DNA of 64,000 bases from Cardiocondyla obscurior (lineage: Eukaryota; Arthropoda; Insecta; Hymenoptera; Formicidae). Shown here one piece after another: positions 10,691 through 20,293 of this stretch. How positions within the stretch are numbered: the first letter of the stretch is position 1; every line of letters starts with the position of its first letter. Where the stretch lies: assembly GCF_019399895.1 (NCBI RefSeq), contig NC_091884.1, positions 2,916,501-2,980,500 on the forward strand, written 5' to 3'. The notes beneath the pieces are model-generated. The model saw only the letters and a program-made list of their open reading frames with translations, was not told the origin of the DNA and did not search any database. The translations under genes and the position numbers were made by a program.

Positions 10691-12055
10691 TTAATCGAGG
10701 TCGATCTCGATTATTTCCGAGATCCTGGCCGATGATCTCGGAAACACACGATCAATCAGCCTGATCGGAGCTAAAAAGGGGTGTTCCACCCCGGGATAAA
10801 ATATGAGGACGTTCTGATCAGGAGATGCCCTGCTGGCTTCTCTCCTGATCTCCTCAGGATCAAAGGAATCAGGGCCTATCGTGAAGGCCCTTTCGGGGAC
10901 GGGATCCGTCCACGGAGAGCAAGTCCTCCGGAGGAGCTCGAGGAGAGGATCTATGATCGCTCTGGGTTCCTCTTGCCCGCCGAGGAACTCCACGCTCGGG
11001 GAGGGGGAAGGGGAAGGCTCTGGGCCGTCAGACTCTTGCCAAAAGACGGTATCGTCATCAGCAATGGAGTCAACCTCCTCAGGCTCCCCAGGAATAGGTA
11101 ACGGGGACGGAATTGGAGAGGAGCATGCTCTAGGTGCAGCTCCTGGAGAATGAATCGAGATGTCCGGGGAATAGGAAGGAGTCGTAGGGCGGAACTGCTC
11201 CAAATCAGGCTCTGACTCGGTCGCATTGACGCTATTTTTCGGGGTATCCGGAGAAGGGGGGAGTTCCCTAGGTTCTTCGACGTTCAGAGGAACTTCTTCA
11301 GGAGCCGGCGAAGTCGGGGGAGCTGGGGGTTGAGGGGACCACGACCTCTCTCCTCTTCTTCGGGGAGGGTCGGTTCTTATCTCCCCTGGCGCCGCCGCGA
11401 ATAAATATTGTATAAAGAAGGACCGGATAAGGCCCCTCAGATTCCGAATTTGCCGATTTCGGCGAGCCCGGCTTTTCTTTAAGGTTCTTAAGTTCGATGA
11501 TTCCACTAAAAGGAGTTCATTTTAATGAGTTAAATTAATAAATGAATCTTGGAGGAGAATATGGCTGGGCATCACGTCTCACAGCTCCTTTCGGATCTCT
11601 CTGCTGCCACCCCAAGTTTCTCTGGTTCCTCTAGCCGAATGGAGCCTTACTCAAGTCAAGGTTTTGATAGTCACCATTTACTGGCGGCATATCGCAACCT
11701 CCGACAAAAGGAAGCCCGCTAGATAGGCTGAGGCACCCGAAAAAACGAGAGGATTCGAGGGAGAGATAACGAAATAATTAAGCGTGAGCGGCACCCTGAC
11801 TATTCCCTCAATTTTCATTTTTTACATATATAAATATATGAGTACAAATCAAATAAAACTATTTAGTGGAACCGTTTAAAGGAAAAAGGGGAATAAATAA
11901 ATGATAGCACTTACTACTTGTTGTCTTCAAATTCACTCGGATGAGATCTCGAGATGTTTCCTTTATTTCGCCCACACAAGATGATCACAAACACTTAAAG
12001 ATTTTTGAAACAACTGAGCAACTGAGCAATTTAAATTTTAAGAACAGAATGAATG
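10691..12055 (-). CDS. Unrecognised acidic proline-rich protein, two-exon gene inside the P element
   Basis: Exon 2 (10691-11505) encodes about 270 residues. It has a basic start (KKSRARRNRQIRNLRG) and a long Pro/Ser/Glu-rich middle with repeated PSPSPS and SPDT-like runs, then a mixed end finishing IIEIDLD. I recognise no family. A strong acceptor (CTTTTAG) precedes exon 2 and a strong donor (GTAAGT) follows the last base of exon 1 at 11915. Joining them would create the ATG itself: A from exon 1, TG from exon 2. Exon 1 would be an untranslated leader of about 140 bases starting near 12055. G+C is clearly higher than in the surroundings. It could be a captured host gene or a nested element's gene. 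Reading unspliced, the frame has only a GTG at its start. Confidence 0.5.
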
Positions 12056-12091
12056 AGAGCGAGCGTCGTCGGAGCGCTCGGTTTTATAAGC
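12050..12091 (-). promoter_or_regulatory. Candidate TATA box and initiator for the minus-strand gene
   Basis: The minus strand reads TTATAAAACC at about 12082-12091, and about 30 bases further on TCATTC, which fits the insect initiator consensus (TCAKTY). This places transcription start near 12055, upstream of the proposed leader exon. It is a sequence-only prediction. Confidence 0.4.
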
Positions 12092-12787
12092 TCGGAAAAG
12101 GGGAGGACCAGCGCCAGATTCTAAGTCTTATCCAAATTTTGAATTCTATTCGTTAGGCTTATTCCTCCACTTTTCCGTCTTCACAATTATTGGTCGCCCT
12201 TCTTAATTTTCTAAGTTTTCGCCCTTAGTTTCTAATTTTTGGTGAGGAGTTCCCGATATCTATTGGTCCAGGAGAAAATGTTTATGAGCTCCCCTCTACA
12301 TGGTTTTAGTTCTTCCAAGCTTCCAGATAACAGATTCGAAAAAGCTTAGGTAACTCTTTTTTTATCGGCAGCGTGCAATTGCTGCCTGAGTTTTACAGTT
12401 TCCAGCCGCGTATCCCAATTTTATTATTACAGGCTTTTTGTTTCCTTTTTTTTTAATCCCTAGGATCCGCGGCGAAATTTGATTTTACTGAATTGTTTTT
12501 CTTCCAGAATTTTCCTTGTGTTCCGCCAGACATTTATTGTTAGTTTAAGATATTCCAAGTCTTTCCGAGCTATTAATGTTTTATGAATATTTTGACAAAT
12601 CCTTTCGTTTCGATTTTTTTATATTCCACATCTGTTGCACAATTGTTTTTGGTTCCTTCTTTTATTTTATACATCTGGCGATTCAGGATATTCCGTCAGT
12701 TAGAATTATTTTTTCTGGAAACTTAGAACCGTCTCCTTTGGTCCCAATACATTCGGTATACCTTTTACTATCTACTTATTCTACCAT

Positions 12788-12982
12788 GTGTCGGAAAAAG
12801 GAGATGTGGAGTTACAGGACGTAACAAGTACTTCCGAAGATTGTAGAGATTCCGACATTCTTAACAACATTAATAAAGTTAGAAATTTGCGCAATAAATT
12901 TTTTCAAGATTCTTCTAAAAATTTAAAGTTACAAAGAAAACGCATGTTTCAAAATTCTAAACGTTCCAGTAAAAATGTGTAA
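12788..12982 (+). other. Short orphan open frame inside the P element
   Basis: This plus-strand frame encodes a Lys/Asn-rich tail (ending KRSSKNV) followed by TAA and AT-rich sequence. The frame can be read further upstream without a clear acceptor or ATG. It may be the last exon of a lost gene. I recognise no domain, and a chance frame cannot be excluded. Confidence 0.2.
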
Positions 12983-14009
12983 ATAATATATATTATTTTT
13001 GTTATTGTATTTTGTATGTATAGAATGTAAATATGTGTAAATATATTTTGTAAGTATATCATTTATATTTTGCGTGTGTGTATTGAGTGAATATTTTATA
13101 AGTGTGTATCGAGTGCAAAGTATGAATGTTTTAGTTAGATAACAGATAGGTAGAACTCTTCTACTTCACATTATTACCTGAAGAAGTCATATTTTCTTTA
13201 TGACCTATGAGGACATAAGAAGATATGCCTTCAGGTTTTAAATAATGTTGAAGGAAAGATGCAACGTCTTAGCGAAAGCAGGACATGTTGCATCTGAGAA
13301 GAACTTCAGGTGTGTGAATAGTGAGACATTTTGCTCTAACCACAGGTGTATCATCGGAGAACAACGATGATACACGGTTGAGTAATTGTCTTCGAATGTT
13401 TATTTGAATGCTTAGATTATTAAAATTTTATATTACATTCTTATTGTTACTTATGTTACTTTGGATATTTGTTGTATGGTTAATTAATGTGTTTGTACTT
13501 GTATATGTATGTGCGTTCATGTATTTAATTTTTATTGTAATGTTTTCTACGTAAGTGTGTTTCTTTTAAGCAATGTGTTAAATTTTGTACAATATTGTTA
13601 TGTATGAGTGAGTGTGTGAATGATGCGTTGGTGACTGTTGGTGACTTTGAAACTAGCGGTACACAATGATTTTTTCCTCAAAAAAAAAAAACTTTATATG
13701 TCGCTAGTTTTTTATGTCCTGCACAGTCTTGCAGCACATTTTTAAACCACACCGGGTATTAAAGATTTACACGCTTGTTATTTGTAGTAGACTGGCTGCG
13801 CTAAACAGCTTTTACTTGTTCAGAAGTTATATAGCATTAATCGAAATCTTATATATTCGACAGTCCGTAGTCTGTTAAGTGGGGCGGGAAAATGTGTTGC
13901 AATTTATAAATTAAAATAACGAACATTTGGACGTGTGGTAACTGTTTGGGATTATTACGATCAAACGTTTCAATATTAATATTGTTACTTATGACATTTG
14001 TTCTTTCAG
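12983..14009. other. Non-coding part of the P element with short inverted repeats
   Basis: No gene is recognised. At about 13661-13717 there is a small hairpin (ACTAGCG...CGCTAGT). At about 13755-13910 there is a stretch with AACCACACCGG and CGACAGTCCGTAGTCTGT that resembles the loop of the large palindrome at 44650-44740. Confidence 0.45.
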
Positions 14010-14655
14010 GCGTTGATTCAAGTTTCCAGTGATAATGTTAATTCAAGGCTGCGTTCAGAAACTTTCCCGGGTAAGTAAATGTTACCCAAATTTGTTCAGA
14101 AATACCGGAAACAACATAGGAAACAAGCACTCAAATATATAATTTGGGTAACATTTACTTACCCGGGGAAGTTTCTGAACGCAGCCCAGTATTTCATGAT
14201 GTCGACAAGATTATCTACCCAGCATCAGCGGACCTAAAGACATTTCTCAATCTGATTGACACGTTGGAAGACGCTACTTTAAATTCAAAGACGCAAGAAA
14301 TATTACATCATGCAAATTACACATTCAATAATGAGTGAGTTTATATTACATATAATTTTTTATTTAAGTAATTTAATTTAATTTATTTTATTTAAGTTAC
14401 ATTAAGTTTATATATAATTACTATATAGAGACATAAGTGTTGTATGTGACTAACTCGTACATATTTACTTTAGTTGCAAGTGCGTGGAAAGAGCCAGTTC
14501 CCGGATGGACAATATTAAAAAATAAACTACAAAGTTTCATATTAGAAGCTAGTAAAAGAGTAAGAAGACTGCCAGCCGCAAAGCAACTTATTTACGATTA
14601 TATTCCAGTGGATATAGTTATAGTGTTCTTCTTGTTTATATTCTTTGTATATTAA
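14010..14655 (+). pseudogene. Fatty acyl-CoA reductase exon fragments carried by the P element
   Basis: Two exon-like pieces (14010-14334 and 14474-14655) have GT-AG borders. The first encodes a stretch resembling the middle of the Rossmann domain of fatty acyl-CoA reductases (LIQVSSDNVN, then DKIIYPASADLKTFLNLIDTL and an NYTF end). The second begins with ASAWKEPVPGW, which matches the conserved AWKEPVPGW region of the family, and contains YDYIPVDIVI, matching the conserved VPVDIVIN segment. The catalytic YxxxK exon expected between them is missing and the phases do not join. A MITE interrupts the first piece. The host enzyme reduces fatty acyl-CoA to alcohols for cuticular lipids and pheromones. 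This copy cannot be functional. Confidence 0.6.
14047..14186. mobile_element. 140-bp MITE with 46-bp inverted repeats inside the reductase exon
   Basis: The arms 14047-14092 and 14141-14186 are inverted copies beginning GGCTGCGTTCAGAAACTTTC, with one or two mismatches. The spacer is about 48 bases. Coding similarity to the reductase resumes directly on each side. I do not see a convincing target duplication, so the superfamily is open. Confidence 0.85.
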
Positions 14656-14911
14656 TTTGTACTTACAATTTTTATAATGAAATAAATATTACATATTGTT
14701 ATTTTATATCATTTTTAATGTTTCTATAATTATAAATGAAATAAATATTTATATCGTAATATGGAACTGTATAGAAAAAGCATATGCGCGCGCGCGCCCA
14801 GGCATATTAATTTGAACTCCGCGCGCCATCGTACGTCATCGCGTTTAGTTTGTGATTTCCGGGGACAGCGATAGAGGCGCTGAAAATCGGTCCCCACTTT
14901 TTATAAGACTC
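14656..14911. other. Subterminal right end of the P element
   Basis: AT-rich sequence with AATAAA motifs just after the reductase fragment, a short GC alternation (about 14787-14798), and GGGGAC motifs near the inverted repeat that could be transposase-binding sites. No gene. Confidence 0.4.
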
Positions 14912-14926
14912 AGTTTCGCCCCCCTG
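14912..14926 (-). repeat. P element terminal inverted repeat, right
   Basis: Exact inverted copy of 5658-5672, followed directly by the second AGATTATG. Confidence 0.95.
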
Positions 14927-17488
14927 AGATTATGTGATCAGTAATGTGGAATCAAAAGGAGAAATAGTAGAAATGAAGGTGGGGGAAGAAGTGGACTCAG
15001 ACCACTTACCTTTAATAGTGACGATAAAAAGGGAGGGAGAAAAGAGGAGAAGATGTAAAGATGGTATAAAAAAGAGCACGAGACTGGCTTGGAGTGAGAA
15101 GGAGAGGAAAATGTTCAGGGAAAAATATAAAGAAAAAAGAGAGAAAGAAAACAATACGGAGGAAAATTGGAGAAGTTTTAGTAAGGAACTGGAGAAAACA
15201 AAGAAAGTAGTTAAAAAGGAAATGAAAAAAGAGGAGGGGGAAAAACCAAAAGAGAGATGGTGGAATGAGGATTGTAAAAAGAAAAAAGGTGAAGTAAAAG
15301 AAGAAATGTTAAATTGGAGGAAGGGAGAAGGGAGTGAGGAGAATTACAAAAAGAAGAAAAGAGAATATAAAAAGCTATGTGAGGAGAAAAAATTGCAAGA
15401 AAAGGTGAGATGGGAGAAAGAAATAGAAAAGATTAGAACAGAGGGAGAAGTATGAAAAGTAGTAAACAAGGGAAGAAAAAAAAGGAAGGAAGTGGAGGAA
15501 AAAATAAAGATTGAAGAGTGGGATGGATATTTTAAGGAAATGTTAGGAGGAGTGGAATGGAGAGTAAGAGAAGAATTAGGAGGAAAGAGAATAGAAGACA
15601 ATGAGGAAGATATAAATAGAGAAAAATTTGAAAATGTAATAAGAAAGTTGAAAAAAGGAAAAGCTGCAGGAAGTGATGGTTTAGAAAATGAAATATGGAA
15701 ATGGGGTGGGGGGGAAGTAAAAGAGAAATTATGGGAAACGTGCAAGAGGGTATGGAGGGGGGAGGGGATGCCGGATGAATGGAGAGAAGGTGTGATAGTT
15801 CCGGTGTTAAAAAGAGGAAAAGGGGAAAAAGTAGAAGAGTATAGAGGGATAACGTTAACACAGACTGCGTACAAAGTGTATGCATCTATGTTAGCAGAAA
15901 GACTAAGAAAGGAAATAGAAGAAAAAGAAATATTACCGCAGAGTCAGGCCGGTTTTAGAAGAGACATGGGGACAGTAGATCAAATATATGTGTTAAATTA
16001 TTTGTTAAATAAAAAGATAGAAGAAAAGGAAGGAAAAATGGTAATTGTGTTTATAGATATGAAAGCGGCTTTTGACTCTGTAGACAGGAGAAAATTGGTG
16101 GAAACAATGAAGAAAAGAGGGGTAAGGGAGGGATTGATAAGAAGGTGTGAAGAAATACTAGAGGAAACGGTGAATAAAGTAAAGGTGAAGGATAAAGAAG
16201 GGAAAAGTTTCTGGACGACAAAAGGAGTAAGACAGGGTTGTCCGCTTAGTCCTAGCCTGTTCACACTCTTGTTGGCAGACATAGATGAAGAATTAGAAAA
16301 AGGAGGATGGGGGGTATAAGAATAAAAGACAGGAGAGTTTACTCGCTGGCGTATGCGGATGACATTGCGCTACTGGCAGAAAATGAGGCAGGCATGAAAG
16401 GAATGATTAAAAGCATGGAAGAATATGTAAAGGAAAAGGGATTGGAAGTGAATGTAAAGAAAACAAAGATAATGAGGTGTAGAAAGGGGGGAGGAAGATG
16501 GAAAAAAACTAAATGGGTATGGAAAGGGGAAGAAATAGAGGAAGTAAAAAGTTTCAAGTATTTGGGATACACAATTATGAGAAATGGAGAGCAGAAAGAG
16601 CATGTAAAGGACAGAGTAAGAAGAGCGGCAAGAATAACGGGGCAGGTGTGGAGTATAGGTAAAAGAAAATTCGGAAAAGACTGGAGTAAAAGAATATGGC
16701 TATTTGATAAACTGGTATGGTCGGTTATTAATTACGGCGTGGAAATATGGGGATGGAAAGAAAGAGAAGAGGTGGAGATATTACAGGAAAAATACCTGAG
16801 ATGGGTGCTGGGAGTAAGAAGATATGTACCAGGATATATGGTGAGAGAAGAACTACAGAGGGATAAATTGAAAGGTAGAGCAGGGATGCGAGCATGGAAA
16901 TATGAAAAAAGGTTAGAAGAAGGGAAAGGAGGGGATCTAGCAAAATGGTGCTGGGAAGAAATGAAGGAAAGAGCAAGGGAGGGAAGAAGCAAGGGAAAAT
17001 GGGAAAAAGAAAGAGAGGAATTTTTTGAAAAATTTGGGTGGTCGGGAAAAGAGGTGGAAGATCTCAGAGAAAGAGGGGAAATAAGGGGGGAAGATTTGGT
17101 GAAAAAAGATAAAGAATGGCAAAGAGAGGAAAGATGGAAAAAAATAAGAGAGTCAAGATTTAATAAATATTATAAAAAAGTGAAAGAGGAAGGGATACCA
17201 GGATATTTGAAATTGGGGTGGAAAGAAGAAAAATGGCAAAGAATGGCAAAATTTAGATTAGGGGAGGAAATGAGAGGAAATAAATATTGGGAGGAAGAGG
17301 AGAAAAGAAATAGTAGAATATGTTTGGAGAAGGAAAAAACGTGGAAACATATATGGGAGGAATGTATAGATTGGGGAAACGAGAATAGTTGGGAGGAAAT
17401 GGTGGAGGAAATTCTGGGAGGGGAAGGAAGGAGGATAGATTGGTTGGAAAATTTGGAAAGAACAAGGGAAAAAAATAGGGGTGATTGA
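14927..17488 (+). pseudogene. LINE ORF2, C-terminal part: end of endonuclease and reverse transcriptase, copy 1
   Basis: The frame resumes the endonuclease (DSDHLPLIV), passes a Lys/Glu linker, then an RT domain: KGKAAGSDGLENEIW, VIVPVLKRGKGEKVEEYRGI, QSQAGFRR, FIDMKAAFDSVDRRKL, RQGCPLSPSLF and YADDIALLAE, followed by the thumb and a basic C-terminal region. It would copy LINE RNA at the nicked target. There are two breaks: a TGA at 15453-15455 in an otherwise continuous frame, and a one-phase slip in the G-run at 16308-16313. The same TGA is present in copy 2. After the TGA at 17486 the frame stays open about 108 further codons to the element end, which may be chance in this T-poor strand. 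Confidence 0.88.
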
Positions 17489-17810
17489 AAGTATGAAAGA
17501 AAAAGCGTCGGAAGCGGGGGTCCAAAGATAGAATTTAAGGTAGAATTAAGGCAAAACAATGTAAAGTATGAGTGGAGGTGTGATCTCTCTCCCTCTCGAC
17601 GCGTAGGTAATAGAATAGGAAAAAGGCGTAGATATAAGTTTTTACTTTCAGGAAACGGCTGTAAGAAGAAAGAAGATTATAAAAGTAGAAATAGTTTAGG
17701 GATAAGAATGAAGTTTGAAGATATATTTTATGAAACTGTAAACAGAAAATTGGGAAAGCGAAAGTCCCGGTGTACCTCTGAGGAGAAAATAAACACCTTA
17801 TATATATATA
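17489..17810 (+). other. LINE copy 1 3' end and TA microsatellite tail
   Basis: It contains AAGCGTCGGAAGCGGGGG, shared with copy 2 (minus strand, 20047-20066), and TGTACCTC near the end, also shared (about 19378-19385). It finishes in a TA repeat, which serves in place of a poly(A) tail. Confidence 0.75.
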
Positions 17811-17826
17811 TATTAAAAGTGTTTGC
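17811..17826. repeat. Target-site duplication, right copy (LINE copy 1)
   Basis: Exact copy of 3387-3402. Confidence 0.9.
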
Positions 17827-18239
17827 TTTAAAATTTAACTAATGTAATTAGATTTTTTTGGCAAATTTTATTTACATGATTATCAAAAATTTAAACTTTA
17901 ATTTTTAAGATTTTGTAAGATTGTTACATAAAAATTATAATATATACTATTTTAAGATAACTCTATAATTTTACTAAAACAATGAGTACTAGTCATTAAG
18001 ATTATGATGTGCACTACGAAAATTAATTAAATCAAATGTTTATATCGTTAATGTTGATTTAGAACGTATATTTTAAATTATATGAGAGTTTGAATTAAAC
18101 TAAAATTATTCCTCAACTTCATAATTATTCCATCGATATTATATAATACTCCAAAAGAAATTACATAACATTAATAATACTGAAGATATACTATATCAAC
18201 GTAAAATAAAGAAATACGTCAATCTTGGATTTAAAGAAT
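17827..18239. other. AT-rich spacer
   Basis: I see no gene, inverted repeat or tandem repeat here. Confidence 0.4.
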
Positions 18240-18435
18240 TGAAGAAAATTCAAGAAATTCAAGAAATTGAAGAAAGATAAGAAAGTAAAAAAATTCAAGA
18301 CAGTCAAGAAAATCAAGAAGTTCAAGAAAGTCAAGACATTCAAAAAAGTTAAGAAATTCAAGAATTTCAAGAAAGTCAAGAAGTTCAAGAAAGTCGAGAC
18401 ATTTAAAAAAGTCAAGAAATTCAAGATTGCCAATA
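18240..18435 (+). repeat. Degenerate minisatellite of AAGAAATTC-like units
   Basis: About 195 bases are built from 9-base variants (AAGAAATTC, AAGAAAGTC, AAGAAGTTC). All frames stay open over it and give Lys/Phe or Leu/Asn/Phe-rich peptides, which I do not regard as genes. Confidence 0.7.
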
Positions 18436-18916
18436 ATTATCAAAAAATAAAAACATTTAAGAAGTGATCCAATGTGTAAAAGTACTATTAACATTTATTT
18501 TCTGTATCTTTACAAATTAAACAAATTATGATTTGAAAAAGATTCAAAACTGTTCATTTTTAGTTCAGCAAGACCTTCCTTCTGGCATTTCTGGCTTTGG
18601 CTAATGTGAAAGTATAGCAATGTATACTTCTTAGCTGGGTATACGAAGATAACACTGTCATATTCTGTGATCATATATTCAAGTCATATTTGACAGACCA
18701 ACCTAGCTGAAATCAAGAAATATGCCACAACCCGAAGTAAATAAAAGTACAAAAAAAGAAAAAACACTCTTTGTAATTATTTCAATGGAAATAATTTAAA
18801 ACAATATTTCATCAAGATTCAGAAGTTTCCACACACACATTTTGAAGAATATGGATGCACTTAGTTAATTCAAACTGAGGATACTTTATTAATATAACTT
18901 AATGCAAAATCGCATT
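18436..18916. other. Spacer between minisatellite and mariner-like end
   Basis: No gene supported. Confidence 0.35.
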
Positions 18917-19345
18917 ATACAGGGTGTTAACGTAACATACATATCAGTATGTCGGGTTGTTTATCGACCTCTCGACAGAAGCGAGCTACTAATTTATCAA
19001 CACTATCTACAAATTGAGTTACCGAAATACTGCAGAATGCTGATCCATCTTTCCGGTGGAAGGGAGATTCAGTTTTGGCCATTTTAATATAATGTCAAAT
19101 GTAAAATTTATAGAATAATAGGTATTGTATTAAATAATATAAGGTTTAAATAACAAAAATTAAAATGTGGGGAAACAACACATATAATAATTTTAATTAT
19201 AAACATATATAATAAACGGTATCGTTTATAACATATAAAACAAATAAGTATATTTATACTTATCATAAATGCTCGATGTGACCACCGTTTTCTTCAAAAC
19301 ATATCGCCACTCTTCGCATAAAATTTTCCTTACTTGATTTAATGT
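18917..19345 (-). pseudogene. Mariner/Tc-like transposase 3' end and terminal repeat
   Basis: At 19263-19331 the minus strand encodes RRVAICFEENGGHIEHL and stop, which matches the C-terminal signature (R-x-C-x-E-x-NGGHFEHLL) of a common insect mariner-like transposase family. ACAGGGTGTTAACG at about 18917, next to TA, looks like its terminal repeat. The coding sequence is cut at 19345 by LINE copy 2 and resumes at 25085. Confidence 0.65.
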
Positions 19346-19780
19346 ATGTATGTAATAATGTTTTATTCTCTTTACGAGGTACATTCGGACTTCCGTCTCT
19401 TTACAATTTTTAAATTTCTACAAACTTAACCATACTAATAACATTTCTTTATAAACATCTCCTTACATATAACATCTCTTTCTTGCCTTATAACATTTTC
19501 TTATCCCTATTTTTTTTCTTCTTTTTCTCTTCCTTTTCTTCTACCAATTTTACACTCTTCTGTCTTCTTTTACATTTTTCTCTTACTTTATTTATCCTGC
19601 AAATACAAAAAAAAAAAAAAAAAACCACGGCTTATCTCCTAGACGCATTTTTATTTCTACCTTATTCTTTCTTATCAGTCTTCCATCTTCTTTTAATTTC
19701 TCTTCTTTCTTGTCCTTCCCTGCAAATAACTTACTTCCTACTTTTCGCTTTTCTTACTTTCTCTAAACGCCGCTTAGCAC

Positions 19781-19812
19781 ACGAGAGAGAGAGAGAGAAA
19801 AAGAGAGAGAGT

Positions 19813-19879
<67 letters not shown>

Positions 19880-19980
19880 AGAGGGAGAGAGGAAGAGAGA
19901 AAAAGAGGGAGAGAGGGAGAGAGGGAGAGAAGGAGAGAGGGAGAGAGAGAGAGAGAGGGAGGGATAGAGAGAGAGAGAGA
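19781..19980 (+). repeat. GA microsatellite within LINE copy 2
   Basis: About 200 bases of GA and GGGA runs in the 3' region of the LINE. They have no match in copy 1 and so expanded or inserted after divergence. Confidence 0.9.
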
Positions 19981-20293
19981 CCCATACGTTACACTCACAC
20001 CGCCAAAGATCATTCTCTTACTCTACTTCCCATTCATTCTCATAGACCCCCGCTTCCGACGCTTTTACATCTTTATAGTCTACCTCATTCATTCTTTTAT
20101 TCTCTCCTATTCCTTTCCTTACCCTTTCCAGTATTCTTAACCATTCCTCCCCATTTCCCTCCCCTCCCAATACATCTCCAACTGCCTCCTCCCAACTCCT
20201 CCCGTCCCCTCAGTTTACACACTGCTCCCAAACATGTTTCCACGTTTCCTCCTCATCCAAACACATCCTACACTTTTTTTTATCTATTTCCTC

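Larger units (their letters stand above)
5658..14926 (+). mobile_element. P-superfamily DNA transposon, 9269 bp, gene-carrying
   Basis: The ends are perfect 15-bp inverted repeats, CAGGGGGGCGAAACT at 5658-5672 and its complement at 14912-14926, flanked by the AGATTATG duplication. The left third encodes a THAP-P transposase in six exons with no stop. The remaining 4.7 kb between transposase and right end is unusual. It holds a minus-strand spliced gene, broken fatty acyl-CoA reductase exons and a MITE. Classical P elements are about 3 kb, so this one has grown by capture or by nested insertion. Intact ends and coding suggest recent mobility. Confidence 0.93.
3403..17810 (+). mobile_element. 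LINE (non-LTR retrotransposon) copy 1, full length, split by a P element
   Basis: The LINE runs from a 5' UTR (about 3403-3738) through ORF1 and the ORF2 endonuclease, is interrupted at 5657, and resumes at 14927 with the rest of the endonuclease, RT and a 3' tail ending in a TA-rich microsatellite. Without the insert it is about 5.1 kb. Perfect 16-bp target duplications flank it. Coding strands are extremely rich in A and G, so the complementary strand shows many false Phe/Ser/Leu-rich frames. It looks like an I/Jockey-group element by architecture; the clade is uncertain. Frameshifts and stops show it is dead. Confidence 0.9.

Noticed and set aside
14774..14800. Z-DNA or origin signal in the GC alternation near the P right end
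   Set aside because: Only about 12 alternating bases, with no supporting context.
18191..18494. Leu/Phe/Asn-rich minus-strand proteins of 80-87 codons
   Set aside because: They are produced by the 9-base minisatellite in two overlapping phases.
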